Positions 18,472 to 27,276 of a DNA stretch of 64,000 nucleotides are shown one piece after another. The DNA comes from Bacteroides sp. 51. Its GTDB lineage: Bacteria > Bacteroidota > Bacteroidia > Bacteroidales > Bacteroidaceae. The position numbers were made by a program, and so were the translations under genes. A model generated the notes under the pieces. It made no database searches and was not told where the DNA came from. It saw only the letters and a program-made list of their open reading frames with translations. How positions within the stretch are numbered: position 1 is the first letter of the stretch; every line of letters begins with the position of its first letter. The stretch is taken from positions 1 to 64,000 of the forward strand of contig NZ_QVMI01000038.1 of NCBI RefSeq assembly GCF_010500965.1, in the 5' to 3' direction.

Positions 18472-18547
18472 GCGGGAGCAGGGGGTGGACGTTGAAGTCA
18501 GCATAGAATTAATTCATTTCCATCCAGTTATGAGTGTAAATGATTAG

Positions 18548-18629
18548 CTGTAGGGGCGGTTCGCGAACCGCCCGAAAATGGTTTCCTGTGTATTCTGGGC
18601 ATTGGGCGGTTCGCGAACCGCCCCTACAG
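18548..18629. repeat. REPIN-like element, copy 1
   Basis: Each end carries the 20-base palindrome GGGCGGTTCGCGAACCGCCC extended outwards to CTGTA; the arms face each other across a 36-base centre. Flanks add AATGATT on both sides, extending the inverted repeat. Its centre is nearly identical, in opposite orientation, to copy 3 at 49.4 kb. Confidence 0.9.
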
Positions 18630-18707
18630 TAAATCATTCCTTTCCATACCGTTTTACATTGTTTGTTTTGTGCGGAGAGTGACCATACACCCTACATATC
18701 TTTTCTC

Positions 18708-19163
18708 AAAAACGTGCTAAAAGTGTCACTCATTTCATTGGAAGCCTTTATTCAAGGGGCATATAAGGATGAGACTTTGTCTTTTTCCTACTAGCACTCA
18801 TATAGCACTACTATCACACTCATGCCTGACGCAACTGGACGGACTTCTCCTTAATGACTTCTCAGGTTTCAATTGCCGGTTTCATTTCGTTTTCCCCACC
18901 TACATGGGGAAGCCTGCCCGACGTACATGGGGAAGAATCGAACACCTAGGTGGGGAAAGCGAAGTGGACCAGGCAATTGAAATTACTACAAGCAGAACTT
19001 CAAATTCAATCAAGTAGAACTTCAGATTCAATCAAGCTTCTACCCAATAGTTTGATGCTAGTAGTGAGACTAGAGTGCTAGCAGGAAAAAGACAAAGTCT
19101 CATTCCTGCATACCCCTTGAATAAAGGCTTCCAACAAAGCGAGTGCTACTTTTAGCACGTTTC
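18708..19163. repeat. 456 bp nested long inverted-repeat structure, non-coding
   Basis: Left arm 18708-18799 is the imperfect reverse complement of 19073-19163 (about 90 bases each). A second pair, 18867-18901 and 18948-18982, is nested inside it. The loop holds two TACATGGGGAAG direct repeats (18901, 18924), and a 22-base direct repeat AGAACTTCA(A/G)ATTCAATC lies near 18993-19035. No credible gene is present. The surrounding 18199-19236 gap (1.04 kb) otherwise holds only the aldA upstream region and the two elements listed above. It could be a structured RNA locus or a decayed palindromic mobile element. Confidence 0.8.
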
Positions 19164-19236
19164 TTCATTTTCTATGGTACAAAAAAACAGTTTCGAATCA
19201 ATTCTTAACCTGCGTAACTCTGCGGTTAAAATCCCA

Positions 19237-20394
19237 TCATTTCATTCCTGCTTTCCCTTCTTTCCGCAAAAACCTTTTCGTTAAAAACCGGCGGACCGGC
19301 TCATCATAAAGTTTCAAAGAAGCATACGCCAACAGAATACTACCTATCACCAAAGCCACGGCTCCGGGGAGAGATTCAACAAATGTGAGATCATTGTTTT
19401 TCACCCATGCATAATACCAATAAATAAAAGGATAGTGAACCATATATAAAGGATAAGAAATATCCCCCAGGAATTTACATATCCGAACCGTATACTTATC
19501 TGTCGTTTTGCCCGAAGCACCCAGGAAAACGATAAGCGGAAAGAACACAGCAAAACACAGCGTTTCATACAAGCCATTCATCCAGAAATGATCGGCTCCG
19601 CCCAGGCGGGGAACAGACAGTAGAACAACTATCGACAGGCTACACAGCCAAAACGCCCCCTTTATATGAACCGGCTTGAAGATGCGCGACAAGAGCAATC
19701 CCGCCGAGAAAGAGAAAAGCAAACGCAGGAAACCGCCCGTAAACTCCGTCCCCGTCAACTGAAACCCGGCACAGATATCACCATAAGGTCCGAAGATAGC
19801 AAATGTTGCCAATCCACACCCGGCGGCAACAACCAATACCGTAAGCGCTTTGGTAGAAAGCCGGCGGATAAACAATGCATACAAGATATTGCCGATGTAT
19901 TCAAAAAACAACGACCACGTAGGCCCATTCAACGGATACATCTCTCCCAGCCCCCTGACTTCCATACCCGGCGTAGAGGGCAAGAGGAAAGCATTCAGCA
20001 AAGTCGCCATCAACAGCGCGCCTATCGTAACCTGCGAAACATCCCACACGGAGCATCCCTGAAGGTAAAACACAGCACCGCCGATGATCGCACCCAAAAC
20101 AACCATCGGTTGCAGACGTATGACCCGGCGCTTAAGGAAATCCCATGTTTTCATCGTCTTCCAACGATCATCATACGCATACCCTACCACGAAACCGGAG
20201 AGGATAAAGAAAAAATCGACAGCCAGATAACCGTGGTTTATGTTCTGGTCCAGATGGCTGGTTGCAAAAGCTTCAAACAAATGGAAACAAACAACTGTAA
20301 TTGCAGCTATCCCACGCAATCCGTCGAGGATATTGTAGTGTGGTTTAGTGTCAGCAAATGCAGCAGAGGGGGGTGGGGTCTGTTTTTGTGACAT
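19237..20394 (-). CDS. Membrane acyltransferase, acyltransferase-3 (OafA/YrhL) family
   Basis: A 385-residue multi-pass membrane protein with about ten hydrophobic segments. Family motifs are visible: LDGLRGIAAITVVCFHLFEA with the conserved His38, VDFFFILSGFVVGY (59-72) and RRVIRLQP with Arg93. Such enzymes O-acylate (often O-acetylate) surface sugars such as LPS, capsule or exopolysaccharide across the inner membrane. The acceptor is unknown; no glycan cluster adjoins it. A short gap separates it from the upstream esterase on the same strand. Confidence 0.92.
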   Translation of the reverse strand: MSQKQTPPPSAAFADTKPHYNILDGLRGIAAITVVCFHLFEAFATSHLDQNINHGYLAVDFFFILSGFVVGYAYDDRWKTMKTWDFLKRRVIRLQPMVVLGAIIGGAVFYLQGCSVWDVSQVTIGALLMATLLNAFLLPSTPGMEVRGLGEMYPLNGPTWSLFFEYIGNILYALFIRRLSTKALTVLVVAAGCGLATFAIFGPYGDICAGFQLTGTEFTGGFLRLLFSFSAGLLLSRIFKPVHIKGAFWLCSLSIVVLLSVPRLGGADHFWMNGLYETLCFAVFFPLIVFLGASGKTTDKYTVRICKFLGDISYPLYMVHYPFIYWYYAWVKNNDLTFVESLPGAVALVIGSILLAYASLKLYDEPVRRFLTKRFLRKEGKAGMK

Positions 20395-20437
20395 GAATAT
20401 ATGTGTTAATTTAATAATGATTTCTCTTACCGGCCGT

Positions 20438-21256
20438 TTATTTATGTTTGTTCAGATATTCCACAAGCAACATGCAACCGGGTGCACACATGCTCCCGTG
20501 GTCGAAGCCTTGCAACTCATACAGATATACACGCTCATTCCCTACTCCTTTGAGTACAGCGTATAGATGTGCATTTTCTTCATAGCGGGCCATCATTTCC
20601 AGTCTGCGATCTCCTGCAACCAAATGAATAGGGGGAGTATCTTTCCGGGCATGCTGTATGGGGGCAAACGCATCAATAAACGGAATGCCATCGGGCATTT
20701 TGCGCTCTTTGCGAATGGTATAATGAGTTACGGTCTGTCCGCTCAACGGAAACCATGCCATCATCTGGTCGGCATCCACACTATGTTTTGCCAGATAAGA
20801 CTTGTCGAGTGCAAGTATCAACGCCAGATAACCACCGGCAGAATGGCCAGACACCACGATCCGTTCCTTATTACCGCCATACTTTCCGATATGATTAACC
20901 GTCCACGCTACAGCCTCGGCAGCATCCTCAATATAAGCCGGATGGGTGGCCTTCGGACTCAGGCGATAATTCACCGAAACAACAGCAAAACCCCGCTCCG
21001 TCAACTCCCGGGGAATATGTTTATTACCGCCCTCCAGTCCGCCGCCATGAAACCAGACAACGGTAGCGAAATTTGTTTTTCCTTCAGGGTAATAAACGTC
21101 CAACTTACAACGCTCCATACGATACGCATCCTTCTCGGTTGCAGGGATATAAGGAATGTCACGCTCGGTTTTATAAATATCCTGTGCTAAAACAGTCGAT
21201 GTAAACAGGAATGACAGGATCAAAAGGAAAGACAGAGTCAGGCAATGTTTTTTCAT
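20438..21256 (-). CDS. Secreted alpha/beta-hydrolase, probable carbohydrate or acyl esterase
   Basis: A 272-residue alpha/beta-hydrolase with a signal peptide (about 1-24). The oxyanion motif HGGG is at 70-73, the nucleophile Ser139 in GHSAG, and Asp216 and His253 (GFDHGS) probably complete the triad. It belongs to the BD-FAE/esterase-lipase type that often deacylates plant polysaccharides. The start ATG 21256 gives a clean signal peptide; the frame is open further upstream but would hide it. Neighbouring GH3, GH28 and GH95 genes favour a role in glycan use. Confidence 0.88.
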   Translation of the reverse strand: MKKHCLTLSFLLILSFLFTSTVLAQDIYKTERDIPYIPATEKDAYRMERCKLDVYYPEGKTNFATVVWFHGGGLEGGNKHIPRELTERGFAVVSVNYRLSPKATHPAYIEDAAEAVAWTVNHIGKYGGNKERIVVSGHSAGGYLALILALDKSYLAKHSVDADQMMAWFPLSGQTVTHYTIRKERKMPDGIPFIDAFAPIQHARKDTPPIHLVAGDRRLEMMARYEENAHLYAVLKGVGNERVYLYELQGFDHGSMCAPGCMLLVEYLNKHK

Positions 21257-21353
21257 ATAGTAATTATATATTGATGGTTCAAGAACAGCTTTTGAGTTGA
21301 TGGCAAACTTACATAAAAAGAATGATTTATAAGCGAGTCCAATAAAAATAATT

Positions 21354-21423
21354 AATGAACACAGAGTCACAGAGACACAAAGAAAGAATAAAAACTCTGT
21401 ATCTCTGTGACTCTGTGTTCATT
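21354..21423. repeat. Perfect 22 bp inverted repeat
   Basis: AATGAACACAGAGTCACAG begins an arm at 21354-21375 that is exactly matched in reverse at 21402-21423 across a 26-base loop. Words of the ACAGAGTCACAGAG kind are common intergenic repeats; it could fold as a terminator-like hairpin between the divergent esterase and GH3 genes. The 21257-21590 gap also holds a -7 box. Confidence 0.75.
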
Positions 21424-21515
21424 TTATAGAGGAAATATACCTGTATCAATCCTAAATAGCGGCAAAACTTACATTTTTTGCATCATATGTAATAAGGTAA
21501 GGGGTTACGAATACC

Positions 21516-21523
21516 TACTTTTG
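21516..21523 (+). promoter_or_regulatory. Putative -7 box for GH3 gene
   Basis: TACTTTTG fits TAnnTTTG and lies 67 bases before the GH3 start. No good -33 box. Confidence 0.4.
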
Positions 21524-21590
21524 TCTGCACGCTATGCCTCGGCAACAGGTAGAGTGCAAACCTTATTATTCATCGTTAACCCTTATCCAA

Positions 21591-23864
21591 ATGAAAATCA
21601 TCAAATTTTCTTTTCTCGCTGTATTATGTATATGCCTCCCGGCAGTCCAGGCCGGCAATGACCCGATTTACAAAGATAAAAACGCCCCTATCGAAAGGCG
21701 TGTCGAAGACCTACTACGGCGCATGACCTTACGCGAGAAAGTGATTCAACTCCAAAATCGCTCTACCGGAGATATAAACAACCTTCATGGCACCTACCAT
21801 GGAGAAAGCTTCGGGTCCATCCACGAAATGAGTCTATCGGCCCAGGATGCAGCCAACCTCTTCCAAAAAGTACATGAATACATGAAGAACGAAACACGTT
21901 TGGGCATTCCCATCCTCACCTCCTCCGAGGGCATTCATGGTATCTTACAGAACGGTTGTACCATTTTTCCCCAAGCCATAGCACAGGGAAGCACATTCAA
22001 TCCCGGATTAATCTTTCAAATGGCCGAAGCCGAAGCCGCCGAAGCCCGCGTTCAAGGCATTCGCCAAGTACTATCGCCCGTGTTAGACATAGCCCGCGAA
22101 CTTCGCTGGGGACGAGTGGAAGAAACCTTCGGGGAAGATCCCTATCTGATTTCCGAAATGGGAATCAACTTCGTTCGTGGTTTCCAGAAACATGGCGTAG
22201 GATGCATGCCTAAACACTTTGTGGCACACGGAACTCCTACCGGCGGACTGAACTGTGCCTTCGTGGCCGGTGGCGAACGCGAACTACGCAGTTTATATAT
22301 GTACCCTTTTGCACGAGTCATTAAAGAAGCCGATCCAATTGCCATTATGAGTTGTTACAGTGCCTACGACGGGATTCCGGTGAGCGGTTCACCCTACTTT
22401 ATGACCGATATTCTACGTGGAGAGTTGGGCTTCAAAGGATTTGTTTACTCGGACTGGGGATCTGTGGACCGACTGAAAGTATTTCACTTTGCAGTCCCCA
22501 CCACAGCAGCAGCCGGCAAACAGGCACTTATAGCCGGTATCGACATGGATGTCTGGGACCCCGCATACGAAACACTACAGGAACAAGTAGAAAAAGGACA
22601 ATTGGATGAATTCTACATAGACCAGGCTGTGCGCCGGGTGCTGACCGCCAAATTCAGACTGGGCTTATTCGACGACCCATATGGCGATCCGCAAAAAGTA
22701 GATCAGGTGGTTCGAAGCAAAGAACACGTTGCATTGGCTAAAAAAATAGCCGACGAGAGCGCCATTCTATTAGAGAATAAGAATAACATCCTCCCGTTAG
22801 ATATGTCGAAATACCGTTCAATAGCAGTTATCGGCCCCAATAGTGCTCATGGTGTGGCGGGTGATTACGCATGGGTAAACCCGGAAGACGATGAATGTGT
22901 TTCTTTATATCAGGGAATCAAAAATGTATTCGGAAAGAAAGCAACCATCAACCAGGTAGATGGTTGTGACTGGTGGAGCCAAAACGAAGAAGGAATTGCC
23001 GATGCGGTAAAAGCAGTAGAAAAGAGTGATCTGGCCATTGTAGCAGTAGGAACACGAAGTTACTGGCTGGGACGCAATGCGAAAGCACATAAGGTTACTT
23101 CGGGTGAAGGTTTCGACCTTTCTTCGCTGGAACTGCCCGGCAAACAACTGGAACTGCTCAAAGAGATAAAGAAAACCGGCAAGCCGATGGTGGTGGTATT
23201 AATTACGGGTAAACCGCTGGTTCTTTCGTGGGTAAAAGAGAATGCAGATGCGCTATTGGTGCAGTTCTACGCCGGGGAACAACAAGGCAACTCTATGGCA
23301 GATATTCTGGCAGGAAATGTAAACCCGTCAGGCCGCTTAAATATATCTTTCCCGAGGAGTACGGGCAATACACCTTGCTACTATAATTACTATCCTACAG
23401 ACCGCGAACAGATATTCGATACGGGTGGATCACTCGACAATCCCGGCGGGCACTATGTATTCGAAAAGCCTTATGCGTTGTATAACTTTGGATATGGTTT
23501 GAGTTATACTGATTTTAAATATAACACATGCACGCTAAATGATTCCATATTTTCGAATACAGGAACATTAACTGTAAATGTAGAGGTTGAGAATACAGGA
23601 AAACGGAATGGGAAAGAAGTGGTGCAGTTATATGTACGGGATAAAATAAGTTCGGTATCCACTCCTATCCAACAATTAAAAGCATTCAAAAAGGTAGAGA
23701 TAAAGCCGGGGGAAAAGAAAATGGTTACACTGGAAATGCCTATTTCCGAACTGGCTTTGTATAATGCTTATATGAAACGGGAAGTAGAACCCGGCGAATT
23801 TGAGATACAGGTAGGTGGTTCATCGGACCGGATTTATTTTAATAATATAATTACAGTAAAATAG
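21591..23864 (+). CDS. GH3 beta-glucosidase/beta-xylosidase, secreted
   Basis: A 757-residue enzyme with a signal peptide (about 1-20). It has the three usual parts: the GH3 N-terminal TIM barrel with nucleophile Asp288 in VYSDWGSVDRL, the alpha/beta sandwich domain (about 395-610), and a C-terminal fibronectin-III-like domain ending FEIQVGGSSDRIYF. GH3 enzymes release terminal beta-linked glucose or xylose from oligosaccharides; exact specificity cannot be read from sequence. ATG 21591 is chosen because the signal peptide starts there, although the frame is open from 21534. It ends against a REPIN-like element facing a second GH3 gene. Confidence 0.93.
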   Translation: MKIIKFSFLAVLCICLPAVQAGNDPIYKDKNAPIERRVEDLLRRMTLREKVIQLQNRSTGDINNLHGTYHGESFGSIHEMSLSAQDAANLFQKVHEYMKNETRLGIPILTSSEGIHGILQNGCTIFPQAIAQGSTFNPGLIFQMAEAEAAEARVQGIRQVLSPVLDIARELRWGRVEETFGEDPYLISEMGINFVRGFQKHGVGCMPKHFVAHGTPTGGLNCAFVAGGERELRSLYMYPFARVIKEADPIAIMSCYSAYDGIPVSGSPYFMTDILRGELGFKGFVYSDWGSVDRLKVFHFAVPTTAAAGKQALIAGIDMDVWDPAYETLQEQVEKGQLDEFYIDQAVRRVLTAKFRLGLFDDPYGDPQKVDQVVRSKEHVALAKKIADESAILLENKNNILPLDMSKYRSIAVIGPNSAHGVAGDYAWVNPEDDECVSLYQGIKNVFGKKATINQVDGCDWWSQNEEGIADAVKAVEKSDLAIVAVGTRSYWLGRNAKAHKVTSGEGFDLSSLELPGKQLELLKEIKKTGKPMVVVLITGKPLVLSWVKENADALLVQFYAGEQQGNSMADILAGNVNPSGRLNISFPRSTGNTPCYYNYYPTDREQIFDTGGSLDNPGGHYVFEKPYALYNFGYGLSYTDFKYNTCTLNDSIFSNTGTLTVNVEVENTGKRNGKEVVQLYVRDKISSVSTPIQQLKAFKKVEIKPGEKKMVTLEMPISELALYNAYMKREVEPGEFEIQVGGSSDRIYFNNIITVK

Positions 23865-23937
23865 CTGTAGGGGCGGTTCGCGAACCGCCCGAAAATGGTT
23901 TCCGATGTATTGGGCGGTTCACGAACCGCCCCTACAG
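23865..23937. repeat. REPIN-like element, copy 2
   Basis: Begins CTGTAGGGGCGG and ends CCCCTACAG with inner GGTTCGCGAACC and GGTTCACGAACC palindromes. It exactly fills the space between the stop codons of two convergent GH3 genes, a natural place for a two-way terminator. The centre is shorter than in copy 1. Confidence 0.9.
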
Positions 23938-26532
23938 TTATTTAATCTCCAAACTCAATACCTGCAAATCCTGAGTTCTTGAACTTGACCCTACCATCAA
24001 TTCATAACTTCCCGGATGTACCCGCATGGTATTAGAAGCCTCATCCCACCATTCCAGTTGTTTTCCGGTTAGGTTCAATTTAACCTCAGTCTGTTTTCCG
24101 GCCAGGATACGTACACGTTCAAAAGCACACAAAGCTTTAGCCGGTCCATTCACATCACCCAGTTTACGAAGATACACCTGCACCGTTTCATCGCCATCCA
24201 TTTTACCAGTATTAGATACCGGAACAGTCAGAGATAAAGTACCGTCAACCGTAATCTCTGTTGCGCTCAGTTGCGGCTTGCCATATTCAAAAGTAGTATA
24301 ACTCAATCCATAACCGAATGGGAACAAAGGCTCTTCTTTCATGTAACGATACGTACGTCCCGTCATATTATAATCCTCGAAATCAGGAAGTTGATTCACA
24401 TCACGATAGAAAGTCACCGGCAAACGCCCGGACGGGTTATAATCGCCAAACAAAACCTCTGCTACCGCTTTACCACCCGATTGTCCCGGATACCAAGCCT
24501 GGAGTATAGCATCGCACGTTTTTGTTTCAGGCACAAGTCCGATAGGAGAACCGGAACAGTTCACCAAAATAACCTTCTTGCCGGCATCTTTCAGCGCTTT
24601 GATAAACTCGCGTTGCACGGCAGGAAGTTCAATATCCGTACGGTCGCCACCCCTGAATCCGGGCAGGTTCACTCCCATCTCTTCACCTTCAAGCGATGGA
24701 GATATACCACCGGCAAAGACTACTACATCAGCATTTTCAATTAAATGCAAGGTGGTCTTTATGTCTATTTCACTTTTATATCCCAGGTCAAAGTTTAGTT
24801 GTGCATCACCCATCAGATAAGCAAAATCAATTTGTATATCATAAGCCTTGCCCGCTTCAACCGCCATTTCGTAAGTGGTTTTACGACTACCATGCCCATT
24901 CTTAAATGATTTCACCTCTTCTCCGTCAACGTAAATCTTACCAATACCACAAGTGTACATATCAAAAATCACCTTACCCGACTGCTGGGGTGTAAATACG
25001 GAGTTATACGTAGCCGAGAAATCTTTCAGGTTTACTCCCGGAGCAAACACCGTTGCCCCCGATGTGCAAAGACGGAAAGGCGTGGCTATCTGAGCAGTAG
25101 CTACAGGCTCGCCGGTACGTTCAGGATTATTCCAGTAACGCGCAGAGAATCCGGGGCCTTCTTTGGATACACACTGAGTAAAGAGACTCTTCATCAGCGT
25201 CCTCTCCACCCATGAGCAACCGGGTGTATAGATCAAATTATCGTTAGGGGTTAAAGCCGAACGGATACCATCAAAAATGGTAATGGTACGGGCTGGAGTA
25301 CCGTTATAATTTCCCCACTGCATCACAGAGTCATTGGCGTTTGGCCCTATCAAAGCAACAGTCAACCCACCACGTTTCAAAGGTAGTGTGTTATCTTTAT
25401 TCATCAACAGCGTCATTGATTTACGTGCCATATCTAATGACAATGAATCGTGAGCAGCAGAAGCTACTACCGAATAAGGAATCTTACTCCAAGGCACATC
25501 TTTCAGGTTGTCCATTTCGCCTAATGCAAAACGATCTCTCAGCAATCGTCTGACAGAAACATTGATATCTTCTTCGGAGATCAAGCCTTTTTGTACACTT
25601 TCCACAAGAGATGTATAACTGGAACCACATTCCAGATCCGTACCATTCAGAACGGCATAGGCAGAAGCACTTGCAGCATCAGGATGTGTCTTATGGGCAT
25701 TCTCCTTATAGAAATCGGCTATTGCACCGCAATCGGAAACTACGATTCCGTCAAATCCCCATTCTTCGCGCAATATCTGTATCAGCAATTGATTGCTGCC
25801 ACAACAAGGTTCACCCTCAAAACGATTATATGCACACATCACTTCCCTTACCTTTGCATCCATAACCAAAGCCTTAAATGGAGGCAGATAAGTTTCATAC
25901 AAATCGCGGGGACTGATGTTTTCGGCATCAAAAGAATGGCGGTTCCACTCCGGACCGGAATGTACAGCGAAGTGTTTGGCGCAGGCATGCAACTTATTGT
26001 ATTTACCATCTTCAGGACCTTGAAGACCTTTAACAACTTCCACCCCCATCATACTGGTCAGGTAAGGATCTTCACCATACGTCTCAATACCCCTACCCCA
26101 GCGCGGGTCACGGTAAATATTGACAGTGGGTGTCCACATCGTTAATCCCTGGTAGCGATGATAGCTGCCTTCCGAAGCAAAACGGGTATTCTTCGCACGC
26201 CCCTCATCGGATACGGCATTAAACACCTGATAAACGGCATCCGGGTCGAAGGATGCCGCCATACCGATAGGCTGAGGAAACACCGTAGCTAATCCGGCAC
26301 GGGCAACACCATGTAGCGCTTCGTTCCACCAATTATAAGGTTTAATATCCAATCGGTCGATGGGTTTCGACCAGTCGACCATTAATTGGACTTTTTCTTC
26401 CAACGTAAGTCTGTTTAGTAAATCCTCCGCACGCTCTTCGGGCGAAAGAGATGTGTTTTTGTAAGCGGGTCCGCTATTACATGCTCCCAACAACGGAAGC
26501 AATAATAATAAGTAAAAGATTCTTAGATTCAT
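23938..26532 (-). CDS. GH3 beta-xylosidase/beta-glucosidase lipoprotein with PA14 insert
   Basis: An 864-residue lipoprotein (lipobox LLGAC, Cys18). The GH3 barrel carries the nucleophile Asp267 in IVVSDCGAI. The alpha/beta sandwich is interrupted by a PA14 domain at about 455-600 (FSARYWNN to KIYVDGEEVKSF), and a fibronectin-III-like domain ends the protein (SYELMVGSSSR). PA14-bearing GH3 enzymes are commonly beta-xylosidases or beta-glucosidases acting on branched oligosaccharides. It is tail-to-tail with the other GH3 gene but only distantly similar, so this is not a recent duplication. Confidence 0.93.
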   Translation of the reverse strand: MNLRIFYLLLLLPLLGACNSGPAYKNTSLSPEERAEDLLNRLTLEEKVQLMVDWSKPIDRLDIKPYNWWNEALHGVARAGLATVFPQPIGMAASFDPDAVYQVFNAVSDEGRAKNTRFASEGSYHRYQGLTMWTPTVNIYRDPRWGRGIETYGEDPYLTSMMGVEVVKGLQGPEDGKYNKLHACAKHFAVHSGPEWNRHSFDAENISPRDLYETYLPPFKALVMDAKVREVMCAYNRFEGEPCCGSNQLLIQILREEWGFDGIVVSDCGAIADFYKENAHKTHPDAASASAYAVLNGTDLECGSSYTSLVESVQKGLISEEDINVSVRRLLRDRFALGEMDNLKDVPWSKIPYSVVASAAHDSLSLDMARKSMTLLMNKDNTLPLKRGGLTVALIGPNANDSVMQWGNYNGTPARTITIFDGIRSALTPNDNLIYTPGCSWVERTLMKSLFTQCVSKEGPGFSARYWNNPERTGEPVATAQIATPFRLCTSGATVFAPGVNLKDFSATYNSVFTPQQSGKVIFDMYTCGIGKIYVDGEEVKSFKNGHGSRKTTYEMAVEAGKAYDIQIDFAYLMGDAQLNFDLGYKSEIDIKTTLHLIENADVVVFAGGISPSLEGEEMGVNLPGFRGGDRTDIELPAVQREFIKALKDAGKKVILVNCSGSPIGLVPETKTCDAILQAWYPGQSGGKAVAEVLFGDYNPSGRLPVTFYRDVNQLPDFEDYNMTGRTYRYMKEEPLFPFGYGLSYTTFEYGKPQLSATEITVDGTLSLTVPVSNTGKMDGDETVQVYLRKLGDVNGPAKALCAFERVRILAGKQTEVKLNLTGKQLEWWDEASNTMRVHPGSYELMVGSSSRTQDLQVLSLEIK

Positions 26533-26662
26533 GATTTATTCATTTGATTTCCGAAGGCAAACATAGGGTTTTCTCTTTGGAAAAGAGTGCACTATTTCGC
26601 TGAATATTCGTATTTTTTCTATTTTATAGCTTTTTCACCAGTGCGACAGTCGTTTTTCTACC

Positions 26663-26670
26663 TATCTTTG
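26663..26670 (+). promoter_or_regulatory. Putative -7 box for PhnB-like gene
   Basis: TATCTTTG, a strong match to TAnnTTTG, 24 bases before the start codon. Confidence 0.5.
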
Positions 26671-26693
26671 AGGAATAATATAAAACATCAATT

Positions 26694-27134
26694 ATGGCAA
26701 AATTAAACATCTACCTTAAGTTTGACGGAAATTGTGAAGAAGCATTCAAGCATTACGAAACCGTATTTGGAACAACCATATCTTTCGTTAGCAAATACGG
26801 TGACGTACCAAGACTGGAAGAAGAAGGCATGCCTGTAATTCCGGAAGAAGACCTGGAAAAAATCGAAAACATCTGCCTGCCGATTAATAAAGATACGCTA
26901 CTTATGGGAGCCGATGGATTGGAAGCGTTCGGCATGCGCCCTGTAGCCGGAAATAATTTCTCCATCTATGTAACGGCCGAGACACAGGATGAAGCTTACA
27001 GTATTTTTAATGGACTGTCGCAAGGTGGAGCCGTACAAATGCCACTGAGCCGCGCACATTGGGGCGATTATTTCGGCATGTGCACAGACAAATTCGGTAT
27101 CAGTTGGTTTGTGAATTATAGCCCGAAGTTATAA
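26694..27134 (+). CDS. PhnB-like VOC-fold protein
   Basis: A 146-residue protein of the PhnB/YjdN type within the VOC superfamily: it opens LNIYLKFDGNCEEAFKHYETVFG and closes HWGDYFGMCTDKFGISWFVNY, both diagnostic patterns. No catalytic function is established for these homologues, and metal ligands are not certain here. It stands alone with its own -7 box. Confidence 0.88.
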   Translation: MAKLNIYLKFDGNCEEAFKHYETVFGTTISFVSKYGDVPRLEEEGMPVIPEEDLEKIENICLPINKDTLLMGADGLEAFGMRPVAGNNFSIYVTAETQDEAYSIFNGLSQGGAVQMPLSRAHWGDYFGMCTDKFGISWFVNYSPKL

Positions 27135-27276
27135 ACTAAATCCCTAACTCCTTGTTATTCAAATAACTGTTTTTGCATATTCATAGAAACAAATAAACAA
27201 AGATATTTGGACAGTTAAGAAGAACCACTTAAATTTGAGACATTTTAAAGAAACTAATTCTTAATTGATATAGAAT

